From an uncultured Lysobacteraceae bacterium (lineage in GTDB: Bacteria > Pseudomonadota > Gammaproteobacteria > Xanthomonadales > Xanthomonadaceae), in assembly GCA_946482565.1 (NCBI GenBank), contig CAMLSB010000114.1:1-6200 (forward strand): a stretch of DNA of 6,200 nt, in the 5' to 3' direction. This document shows, in pieces, positions 1 through 5,305 of this stretch (the first letter of the stretch is position 1; the number at the start of each line of letters is the position of its first letter). The notes under the pieces are model-generated. The model saw only the letters and a list, made by a program, of their open reading frames with translations. It ran no database searches and was not told the origin of the DNA. A program made the position numbers and the translations under genes.

Positions 1-88
1 CGTCGCGGGCGCTGCGGCTGTCGGTGACGATGATGTGGTAGAAGGGGCGCTTCTTCGCGCCGCCACGGGTGAGGCGGATCTTGACCAT
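1..88 (-). CDS. rpsP: 30S ribosomal protein S16, N-terminal part (cut by the left edge)
   Basis: The first 29 codons read [20 protein letters not shown] followed by VTDSRSARD, which is the highly conserved N-terminus of bacterial ribosomal protein S16. S16 is a small protein of about 80 residues that binds 16S rRNA and helps assemble the 30S subunit. The ATG is the complement of 86-88. Upstream on the same strand, GAAGAAACGACC precedes the ATG, so there is only a weak purine-rich ribosome site. The remaining two thirds of the gene lie outside the window. In gammaproteobacteria rpsP normally heads an operon with rimM, trmD and rplS, so those genes are expected to the left; this is inference. 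The gene has its own likely promoter in the 89-193 gap. Confidence 0.96.
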   Translation of the reverse strand, partial: MVKIRLTRGGAKKRPFYHIIVTDSRSARD

Positions 89-112
89 GGTCGTTTCTTC
101 GGTGTTGCCCAG

Positions 113-127
113 CTGCCGGAATGGCAG
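113..127 (-). promoter_or_regulatory. rpsP: Small hairpin in the rpsP leader
   Basis: CTGCC at 113-117 and GGCAG at 123-127 form a perfect 5-bp stem with a 5-base loop. It lies inside the predicted rpsP leader, 25 bases before the ATG. There is no U-run after it, so it is not an intrinsic terminator. It could stabilise the 5' end or be a binding site, or it could be chance in GC-rich DNA. Confidence 0.3.
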
Positions 128-139
128 GGTAAGCCGACT

Positions 140-169
140 ATTCTAGCCCATGGGCCCGGGCCGCTTCCA
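140..169 (-). promoter_or_regulatory. Probable promoter for rpsP
   Basis: Read on the minus strand, TAGAAT (complement of 140-145, five of six matches to TATAAT) is preceded 18 bases upstream by TGGAAG (complement of 164-169), a weak -35. The predicted transcript would start near 133 and carry a leader of about 45 nt before the rpsP start at 88. The 18-base spacer consists almost wholly of nested palindromes (GCCCATGGGC at 146-155 and GGCCCGGGCC at 153-162). The -35 is poor, so the assignment rests mainly on the -10 and its position. Confidence 0.55.
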
Positions 170-193
170 GCCCATCGACCGGGGCCGCGGTAC

Positions 194-898
194 TCAGCCC
201 GCCGTCGCCACCCCGAACAGGTGGCCCACGGCCGCCGTGAACGCCATCGCCAGGGCGCTCCAGGCAAGCACCCGCAGTGCCCCACGCCACGCCGATGCCC
301 CGCCGACCCGGGCTGCGACCGCGCCCAGCGCGCCCAGGCACACCAGCGAAACTCCAGTGATCCAGGTTTCCGCGCCCGCTTGCGGCGCGGCGAGCACCAC
401 CGCGATCGGCAGTGCCGCACCGACCGCGAACGCCGCCGCGGAAGCCAATGCCGCCTGCAGCGGCCGTGCACGCAGGGCGTCGGTGATGCCCAGTTCGTCG
501 CGCGCATGCGCGCCCAGCGCGTCGTGCGCCGCGAGCTGCGTCGCCACCTGTTCCGCAAGCGCGTGGTCAAGGCCGCGCCGCACGTAGATCCCGACCAGCT
601 CGCGATGTTCGCCTTCCGGGAAGTCCTGCAGCTCGCGCCGTTCCTTCTCGAGGTCCGCGTGCTCGGCGTCGGCCTGCGAGCTCACCGACACGTATTCGCC
701 CGCGGCCATCGACATCGCGCCGCCGACCAGGCCCGCCACGCCGGCGACCAGTACCGATCCGTGCGCCGCACCCGCGGCCGCCATGCCCACCAGCAACGAG
801 GCCGTGGAGACGATGCCGTCGTTCGCACCGAGCACCGCGGCACGCAACCAGCCGGCGCGGCCGCCGCGGTGGCGTTCGCGATGCGGTCCGCGCTTCAT
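194..898 (-). CDS. VIT1/CCC1-family membrane transporter (Fe2+/Mn2+ type)
   Basis: This 234-residue protein belongs to the VIT1/CCC1 family, which moves ferrous iron or manganese out of the cytosol across a membrane. Residues 23-42 carry the family signature around LGANDGIVSTASLLVG, with an Asp at 27 in the first membrane segment. Residues 60-70 (GAMSMAAGEYV) are the second signature, with Met62, Met64 and Glu68. A charged cytosolic segment rich in Glu (about 75-125, including EKERRELQDFPEGEHREL) matches the family's metal-binding helices between membrane segments 2 and 3. Three hydrophobic segments follow at about 137-163, 169-188 and 204-231, giving five in all. The start at 898 was chosen because it lies one base after the ffh stop (TGA-C-ATG) and an upstream start would extend into ffh. 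No clear Shine-Dalgarno is present, so translation is probably coupled to ffh. The direction of transport and the metal cannot be told from sequence alone. Confidence 0.88.
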   Translation of the reverse strand: MKRGPHRERHRGGRAGWLRAAVLGANDGIVSTASLLVGMAAAGAAHGSVLVAGVAGLVGGAMSMAAGEYVSVSSQADAEHADLEKERRELQDFPEGEHRELVGIYVRRGLDHALAEQVATQLAAHDALGAHARDELGITDALRARPLQAALASAAAFAVGAALPIAVVLAAPQAGAETWITGVSLVCLGALGAVAARVGGASAWRGALRVLAWSALAMAFTAAVGHLFGVATAG

Positions 899-899
899 G

Positions 900-2273
900 T
901 CAGCGACGGAACGGCATTCCGCCGCCCCCGCCACCCATCATGCCCTGCATGCCGCGCATCAGGCCCTTCATGCCGCCGCGGCCCATCTTCGACATCATCT
1001 TTTCCATCTGCTGGTACTGCTTCATCAGCTTGTTGACGTCGGCCGGCGTGAGGCCCGCGCCCTTCGCGATGCGCGCGCGGCGCGAGCCGTTCAGCAGCGC
1101 CGGGTTGCGGCGCTCGCGCTTGGTCATCGAGTTGATGATCGCGACCATGCGCGGCACTTCGCGGCCGGTGACCTGCGCCTTGACGTGATCGGGGATCTGG
1201 CCCACGCCCGGCAGCTTGTCCATCAGCCCGGCGAGGCCACCCATGTTCTGCATCTGCTCGAGCTGGTCGCGCATGTCGTTCAAGTCGAACTTGCTGCCCT
1301 TGGCGACCTTCTCGGCGAGCTTCTGCGCCTTGTCCTTGTCGACCTGCTGCTCGACCTGCTCGACCAGCGACAGCACGTCGCCCATGTCGAGGATGCGGCT
1401 GGCGACGCGATCCGGGTGGAACACGTCGAGGCCTTCCGGCTTCTCGCCGGTGCCGACGAACTTGACCGGCTTGCCGGTGACGTAGCGCACGCTGAGCGCC
1501 GCGCCGCCGCGCGCGTCGCCGTCGGTCTTGGTCAGCACGACGCCGGTGAGCGGCAGCGCCTCGCCGAAGTGCTTCGCGGTGACGGCGGCATCCTGGCCGG
1601 TCATCGAATCGACGACGAACAGCGTCTCCACTGGTTTCACGGCGGCGTGCAGCGCCTTGATCTCGGCCATCATCGCGTCGTCGATGCTGGTGCGGCCGGC
1701 GGTGTCGACGATGAGGACGTCGACGAAGGTCTTGCGCGCCTCGTCGATCGCCGCGCGCACGATCGCCTCGGGCTTCTGCGACGCATCCGACGGGAAGAAC
1801 GCGACGCCGACCTGCTGCGCGAGCGTCTTCAGCTGCTCGATCGCCGCGGGACGATACACGTCGGCCGACACGACCATCACCTTTTTCTTGCGGCGTTCCC
1901 TGAGGTGCTTGCCGAGCTTGGCGACCGTCGTGGTCTTGCCCGCGCCCTGCAGGCCCGCCATCAGCACCACCGCCGGCGCCGGCACGTTGAGGTTCAGCTC
2001 GCTCGCCTGCGCGCCCATCACCAGCGTGAGTTCGTCGCGCACGACCTTGATCAGCGCCTGGCCCGGCGTCAGCGACTTCAGTACTTCCTGGCCGACCGCG
2101 CGCACCTTGATGCGCTGGATCAGCGCCTGCACCACGGGCAGCGCGACGTCGGCCTCGAGCAGCGCCACGCGCACCTCGCGCAGGGCCTCGGCGATGTTGG
2201 ATTCGGTCAGCCGGCCGCGGCCGCGCAGGCGCTCGACGGTGCCCGACAGGCGCTGGGTGAGGGATTCGAACAT
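900..2273 (-). CDS. ffh: Signal recognition particle protein Ffh (SRP54 GTPase)
   Basis: This 457-residue protein is close to the usual bacterial Ffh length. With 4.5S RNA it forms the signal recognition particle that delivers nascent inner-membrane proteins to FtsY and SecYEG. An N domain spans about 1-95. The G domain shows all the GTPase motifs: P-loop GLQGAGKTTT (107-116), DVYRPAA (138-144), DTAGR (190-194), TKTDGDARGG (248-257) and the GTGEKPEGLDVF closing loop (274-285). The M domain (about 325-457) contains the RNA-binding helix-turn-helix around NSMTKRERRNPALLNGSRRA (381-400), and a methionine-rich, glycine-rich C-terminal tail (about 423-453). The fourth GTPase motif reads TKTD rather than the commoner TKLD. 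The start at 2273 (MFESLTQRLS) matches the family N-terminus; the in-frame upstream ATG at 2390 would add 39 low-complexity residues across the promoter and is rejected. The gene is divergent from the ypjD-like gene and is followed after one base by the transporter gene. Confidence 0.97.
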   Translation of the reverse strand: MFESLTQRLSGTVERLRGRGRLTESNIAEALREVRVALLEADVALPVVQALIQRIKVRAVGQEVLKSLTPGQALIKVVRDELTLVMGAQASELNLNVPAPAVVLMAGLQGAGKTTTVAKLGKHLRERRKKKVMVVSADVYRPAAIEQLKTLAQQVGVAFFPSDASQKPEAIVRAAIDEARKTFVDVLIVDTAGRTSIDDAMMAEIKALHAAVKPVETLFVVDSMTGQDAAVTAKHFGEALPLTGVVLTKTDGDARGGAALSVRYVTGKPVKFVGTGEKPEGLDVFHPDRVASRILDMGDVLSLVEQVEQQVDKDKAQKLAEKVAKGSKFDLNDMRDQLEQMQNMGGLAGLMDKLPGVGQIPDHVKAQVTGREVPRMVAIINSMTKRERRNPALLNGSRRARIAKGAGLTPADVNKLMKQYQQMEKMMSKMGRGGMKGLMRGMQGMMGGGGGGMPFRR

Positions 2274-2282
2274 GGGCGCTCG

Positions 2283-2297
2283 GGCGGGAAGCCCGCC
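2283..2297 (-). promoter_or_regulatory. ffh: GC-rich hairpin just ahead of the ffh start
   Basis: GGCGGG (2283-2288) and CCCGCC (2292-2297) form a perfect 6-bp stem with a 3-base loop. On the minus strand the structure ends nine bases before the ffh ATG. The nine bases between hairpin and ATG are CGAGCGCCC, with no Shine-Dalgarno-like purine run. The stem lies where a ribosome would first contact the message, so it could limit ffh translation; this role is inferred. Confidence 0.4.
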
Positions 2298-2315
2298 GGA
2301 TGGAGATGGCCGCCG

Positions 2316-2321
2316 ATTATA
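2316..2321 (-). promoter_or_regulatory. ffh: Perfect -10 box (TATAAT) for ffh
   Basis: The complement of 2316-2321 is TATAAT, a perfect sigma-70 -10 hexamer inside otherwise extremely GC-rich DNA. The predicted transcript would start near 2309 and have a leader of about 36 nt. No convincing -35 is visible at 16-18 bases upstream (complement of about 2338-2345 is GC-rich). On the plus strand the same bases read GATTAT, a weaker -10 that could serve the divergent membrane protein gene. Confidence 0.6.
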
Positions 2322-2388
2322 GCCGCCGCCCGCACGGCAGCCGCCGGCCGGGCCTCCGCGGGGCGGGCGTGCATGCGACACTTCGCGC

Positions 2389-3177
2389 ATGGCGATCGCA
2401 TGGCTTTCGGTGGCGGCTTACCTCGCGGCGGCGACGCTGCTGGTCGTCGACCTGCGTCGCGCCGAACGCGCGCCAGCCACCTGGCTGTCCGTCGCCGCTG
2501 CGGCCGTACTGCTGCATGCCGGCGTGCATGTGCTGGCGTGGCGCTCGAGCGGGGTCGCCGACATGCATTTCTTCGCGGCGCTGTCCCTGGTCGGCCTCGG
2601 CATGGCCGCGCTGACCGCCTGCTTCGGCGCCAGCGGGCGCATGGCCGCGCTCGGCGTGGTCGCCTACCCCATTGCCGGGCTGGTGCTGGCCGCGTATGCC
2701 GTTTACGGCCGCCACCTCGCCGAACCGATGGACTGGCGGTTGCAGCTGCACGCCTGGTGCGCCCTGCTCGCCTACGCCACTCTGGCGGTGGCGGCGCTGC
2801 TCGCGCTGATGCTGTGGCTTCAGGAACGCGCCCTGCGCCGGCATCGCATCGGCCCCTGGCTGCATGCGCTGCCGCCGCTGGTCGACCTGGAAACGCTGCT
2901 GTTCCGCACCGTGGGCGCCGGCTTCGTGCTGCTGACCGCGACCCTGCTCACCGGCGTCCTGTTCGTGCAGGACCTGTTCGCCCAGCACCTGGTCCACAAG
3001 ACCGTGCTGAGCGTGCTGTCGTGGCTGCTGTTCGGCGGGCTGCTGCTGGGCCGCTGGCGGCGCGGTTGGCGCGGCCGGATCGCGGTGCGCTGGACCCTGG
3101 CGGCCATGATCCTGCTGGTCCTGGCCTTCTTCGGCAGCAAGGCGGTCCTGGAGCTGGTCCTGCACCGGGTAGCTTGA
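2389..3177 (+). CDS. ypjD: YpjD/CcsA-like inner-membrane protein (cytochrome c assembly family)
   Basis: This 262-residue, strongly hydrophobic protein has about eight predicted membrane segments (roughly 2-20, 32-50, 62-80, 85-106, 121-145, 172-193, 204-221 and 234-257). Its length, the HAWCALLAYATLAVAALLAL stretch starting at His121, the PLVDLETLLFRTVGAGFVLL region (163-182) and HKTVLSVLSWLLFG starting at His203 match the YpjD/HemX branch of the cytochrome c assembly (CcsA) family. Histidines in this family are thought to bind heme, but the tryptophan-rich WWD segment of true CcsA/CcmC haem handlers is not seen. In Escherichia coli ypjD also lies divergent from ffh, which supports the call. 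The exact role of YpjD is not established. The ATG at 2389 is preceded by no clear ribosome site. An efflux operon, not a CorC-like gene, follows on the right. Confidence 0.88.
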   Translation: MAIAWLSVAAYLAAATLLVVDLRRAERAPATWLSVAAAAVLLHAGVHVLAWRSSGVADMHFFAALSLVGLGMAALTACFGASGRMAALGVVAYPIAGLVLAAYAVYGRHLAEPMDWRLQLHAWCALLAYATLAVAALLALMLWLQERALRRHRIGPWLHALPPLVDLETLLFRTVGAGFVLLTATLLTGVLFVQDLFAQHLVHKTVLSVLSWLLFGGLLLGRWRRGWRGRIAVRWTLAAMILLVLAFFGSKAVLELVLHRVA

Positions 3178-3183
3178 GGTCGA

Positions 3184-3228
3184 TGCCCGGGCTTTTAGTG
3201 CCTGGGCTTTTAGTGCCTGGGCTTTTAA
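3184..3228. repeat. Three tandem 15-bp repeats
   Basis: Three head-to-tail copies of a 15-base unit, TGCCTGGGCTTTTAG, lie at 3184-3198, 3199-3213 and 3214-3228. The first copy has C in place of T at its fifth base, giving the palindrome GCCCGGGC, and the last copy ends in AA instead of AG. The array begins seven bases after the stop of the ypjD-like gene and ends 19 bases before the -35 box of the efflux operon. Each unit combines a GC-rich near-palindrome with a TTTTA tract. It could help end transcription of the upstream gene, act as upstream promoter DNA, or be a slippage-prone array; the sequence does not decide. Confidence 0.9.
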
Positions 3229-3247
3229 TGCATGCGGAATAGTTGCA

Positions 3248-3276
3248 TTGACAAATATTGCCATGGGTAGCAATAT
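3248..3276 (+). promoter_or_regulatory. Probable promoter of the efflux operon
   Basis: A perfect -35 hexamer TTGACA lies at 3248-3253. Seventeen bases further on, CAATAT (3271-3276) is a modest -10 with three of six matches. The transcript would start near 3282-3284, almost on top of the ATG at 3285, which implies a leaderless or nearly leaderless message. An alternative -10, AAATAT at 3253-3258, would give a leader of about 20 bases but lacks a -35. The spacer carries the inverted repeat described separately. Confidence 0.55.
3255..3276. promoter_or_regulatory. Candidate MarR-family operator (7+7 bp inverted repeat)
   Basis: ATATTGC (3255-3261) and its exact reverse complement GCAATAT (3270-3276) flank an 8-base centre. 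The whole 22-bp element starts just after the -35 hexamer and includes the probable -10. A dimeric MarR-family repressor bound there would block RNA polymerase. Since the first gene downstream encodes a MarR-family protein, autorepression of the operon is the simplest reading. The match between site and protein is inferred. Confidence 0.6.
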
Positions 3277-3284
3277 GCGCCCCC

Positions 3285-3764
3285 ATGAAGACGCCCGCCC
3301 CCCTCTGGGACCTCCCCGCCGAGCCCTGTACGGCCTCCGCGCTGGGCATCCTGCTGCGCCAGACGCGTGATGCGATGTGGGCACGCATGGCCGTGGAGCT
3401 CGACAAGCTCGGCCACGACCTCACCTTCAGCCAGTACATCACCCTGAAGAAGCTCGCCGCCGGCAATGCCAGCGTCACCGACCTCGCCCGCGCCGCCGAA
3501 GTGAACCCGGGCGCGATGACGCGCCTGCTGGACAAGCTCGAGGCGCGCGGCCTCATCGAACGCTTCGCCGTCCCCAGCGACCGGCGTGCGCTCGACATCC
3601 GCCTGACCGAGGCGGGCACCATCATCTGGCAGGACATCAACCAGTGCGGCATGCGGGTACGCGAATTCGCCATGGAAGGCATGGACGACGCCGAACGCCA
3701 GCAGTTGACCGACCTCCTCGTCCGCGTCCGCGACAACCTCACCACAGCGACCCCACGCCCATGA
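3285..3764 (+). CDS. emrR: MarR-family transcriptional regulator (EmrR-like)
   Basis: This 159-residue protein has the length and layout of a MarR-family winged-helix regulator. An N-terminal dimerisation helix (about 20-45) precedes LTFSQYITLKKLAAG (46-60). The helix-turn-helix is SVTDLARAAEVNPGAMTRLL (63-82), followed by DKLEARGLIER and the wing VPSDRRALDIRLTEAG (96-111), and a C-terminal helix rich in charged residues (about 125-152). The DRRALDIRLT wing is typical of the family. Such proteins usually repress a neighbouring efflux operon and release DNA when a phenolic or lipophilic ligand binds. The start at 3285 was chosen; a TTG at 3258 would add nine residues but lies inside the candidate operator and promoter. 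The stop overlaps the next start as ATGA, so the genes are co-translated. By position it matches emrR of the Stenotrophomonas EmrCAB operon. Confidence 0.88.
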   Translation: MKTPAPLWDLPAEPCTASALGILLRQTRDAMWARMAVELDKLGHDLTFSQYITLKKLAAGNASVTDLARAAEVNPGAMTRLLDKLEARGLIERFAVPSDRRALDIRLTEAGTIIWQDINQCGMRVREFAMEGMDDAERQQLTDLLVRVRDNLTTATPRP

Positions 3765-5305
3765 CCTCGAAGAAGACTGGCTCGCCGCGACGTCTCGTCC
3801 GGCGGGCCGCGAAGCCGATCCCGGTGCCTGCCCTGTTCGTGGCGTCGCTGCTCGCGGCGGCGCTCCTCGCCGGCTGCGCGAGCACCCACGGGCTCGCGCC
3901 CGCGATGGCCCCGACGGATGCTGGCACGCTCGCCGCATCGCATAGCTTCGCTGGCGGCGCGCCCTCCGCAACGTTCCCCGAGCTGCAGTGGTGGCGCGCG
4001 TTCGGCGACCCGCAGCTCGACGCGCTCGTCTCCGAAGCAATTGCCGATGCGCCATCGTTGCAGGCCGCCGATGCACGCGTGCGCCAGGCGCAGGCGCAGG
4101 CCGGCCTGGCCGACGCCGCGCGCAAGCCGACGCTCGGTACGAGCGCGCAGTACACCGGCATCCAGATCCCCGAAACCTTCATCGATCCGCCGATGGGCGG
4201 CGACCTCAAGTTCAGCCCGGTGCTGATGCTCGATTTCAAGTACGCGCCGGACCTGTGGGGCGGCAAGCGTGCCGCGTACCAGGCCGCCGTCGGCCAGGCG
4301 CGCGCCGCCGAAGTCGAAGCGCAGGCCGCGCGCGTGACGCTCGCCAGCAACGTCGCCAACGCCTACATCGCGCTGGACCAGGCCTACGCCACGCTCGACG
4401 TCGCCAACCACGAGCGCGAGCGCGCGACGCAACTGGCCGCGCTCGGGCGGCAGCGCGTCGAGGCCGGCATCGACAACCACATGCAGATGGAAGCCGGCCG
4501 CAGCGCGACCGCCGCCGCCGCGCAGCAGGCCGGCGCGGCACGGCAGCAGGTGGACGCGCTGCGCAATGCGCTCGCTGCATTGCTCGGCAAGGGACCGGAC
4601 CGCGGCCTCTCGATCGAACGCCCGCAGCTGCGCGCCGCGACGCCGGCCGTGCCGTCCGTGCTGCCGAGCGAGTTGCTGGGCCACCGCGCCGACGTCGTCG
4701 CGGCGCGCTGGCGCGTCGAAGCCGCGGCACGCGGCATCGACGCGAGCAAGGCATCGTTCAAGCCGAGCGTGAACCTCAGCGCGATCGTCGGCCTCACCGC
4801 GCCGCACTTCGACGACCTGTTCGGCAGCAAGGCCGTGCTCGGCTTCGGCGGGCCGGCGCTGAGCCTGCCGATCTTCGACGGCGGCGCCCTGCGTTCGCGC
4901 CTGGCGAAGAGCGACGCCGACTACGACCTCGCCGTCGCCGCCTACAACCAGTCGCTCGTCGGCGCGCTGCGCGAAGTCGCCGACGCCGTGCAGGCACTGC
5001 GCTCGCTCGACGCGCAGCTCGCCGATGCGCAACGCGCGCGCGATGCCGCTTCGGCCGCGTGGGACGTCGCCGTGAGCCGGCAGCGCGCCGGCATCGGCAA
5101 TCGCATCGACGCGCTGGTTGCGCAGCAGCCGCTGCTGCGCCTGGACCAGCAACTCGCCGCGCTGCGCGCCGCGCGCCTGCAGGCCGCGGTCGAACTCGAC
5201 CGCGCGCTCGGCGGCGGCCTCGCCCTCGACGCGCCCGACGCCGGCATCGCTTCCGACTCCGCTTCCGACTCCACCGCCAACATCGCCAAGGCCTCCACGC
5301 CATGA
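3761..5305 (+). CDS. emrC: Outer-membrane efflux lipoprotein (NodT/TolC-type OMF, EmrC-like)
   Basis: This 514-residue protein is an outer-membrane factor that would form the exit duct of a tripartite pump. A long signal peptide with an Arg/Lys-rich start ends in the lipobox LLAGC, placing the lipidated cysteine at residue 39. Family marks follow: WWRAFGDPQLDALV (77-90), YAPDLWGGKR (161-170), LPSELLGHRADVVAARWRVE (301-320) and LSLPIFDGGALRSRL (367-381). The two internal OEP-type repeats run about 75-275 and 300-485, mostly long alanine-rich helices that build the periplasmic tunnel. The C-terminal tail after about 488 is acidic and serine-rich (ASDSASDST) and contains a short DNA duplication. 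The ATG at 3761 overlaps the regulator stop by ATGA and has no Shine-Dalgarno, so coupling is likely. The next gene starts inside the stop codon in the same way. Confidence 0.92.
   Translation: MTSKKTGSPRRLVRRAAKPIPVPALFVASLLAAALLAGCASTHGLAPAMAPTDAGTLAASHSFAGGAPSATFPELQWWRAFGDPQLDALVSEAIADAPSLQAADARVRQAQAQAGLADAARKPTLGTSAQYTGIQIPETFIDPPMGGDLKFSPVLMLDFKYAPDLWGGKRAAYQAAVGQARAAEVEAQAARVTLASNVANAYIALDQAYATLDVANHERERATQLAALGRQRVEAGIDNHMQMEAGRSATAAAAQQAGAARQQVDALRNALAALLGKGPDRGLSIERPQLRAATPAVPSVLPSELLGHRADVVAARWRVEAAARGIDASKASFKPSVNLSAIVGLTAPHFDDLFGSKAVLGFGGPALSLPIFDGGALRSRLAKSDADYDLAVAAYNQSLVGALREVADAVQALRSLDAQLADAQRARDAASAAWDVAVSRQRAGIGNRIDALVAQQPLLRLDQQLAALRAARLQAAVELDRALGGGLALDAPDAGIASDSASDSTANIAKASTP
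5249..5272 (+). repeat. 12-bp tandem duplication in the OMF C-terminus
   Basis: GCTTCCGACTCC occurs twice without a mismatch at 5249-5260 and 5261-5272. It encodes part of the repeated Ala-Ser-Asp-Ser in the acidic tail of the outer-membrane factor. The duplication is in frame and looks like a recent slippage event in a region with little structural constraint. Confidence 0.85.

Noticed and set aside
2274..2390. Upstream in-frame ATG for ffh at 2390
   Set aside because: It would add 39 low-complexity residues absent from the family and would translate through the TATAAT box.
3184..3228. CRISPR array or intrinsic terminator from the 15-bp repeats
   Set aside because: There are no spacers between units and the unit is too short for a CRISPR repeat. 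A stable stem with a normal loop before a T-run is not present; only 4-bp pairings between units are possible.
783..3242. An 819-codon open frame on the plus strand opposite ffh and continuing through the ypjD-like gene
   Set aside because: It is antisense to the clearly conserved Ffh protein and out of frame with the YpjD-like protein. Its product is His/Arg/Ala-rich low complexity, as expected for shadow frames in GC-rich DNA.
3258..3284. TTG start at 3258 for the MarR regulator
   Set aside because: It would place the start inside the candidate operator and between -35 and -10. The family N-terminus fits the ATG at 3285.
3377..3760. An N-terminal extension of the outer-membrane factor frame upstream of 3761
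   Set aside because: The extra residues are an out-of-frame reading of the MarR gene. The ATG at 3761 gives a proper signal peptide and lipobox and the ATGA overlap.
3770..3775. Twin-arginine export signal in the outer-membrane factor (RRLVRR near residues 10-15)
   Set aside because: The pattern lacks the usual SRRxFLK context; a positively charged n-region of a Sec lipoprotein signal explains it.
2948..5152. A 734-codon open frame on the minus strand opposite the efflux operon
   Set aside because: It covers three recognisable plus-strand genes and shows no conserved motifs. The repeat array reads through it only because 15 is a multiple of three.
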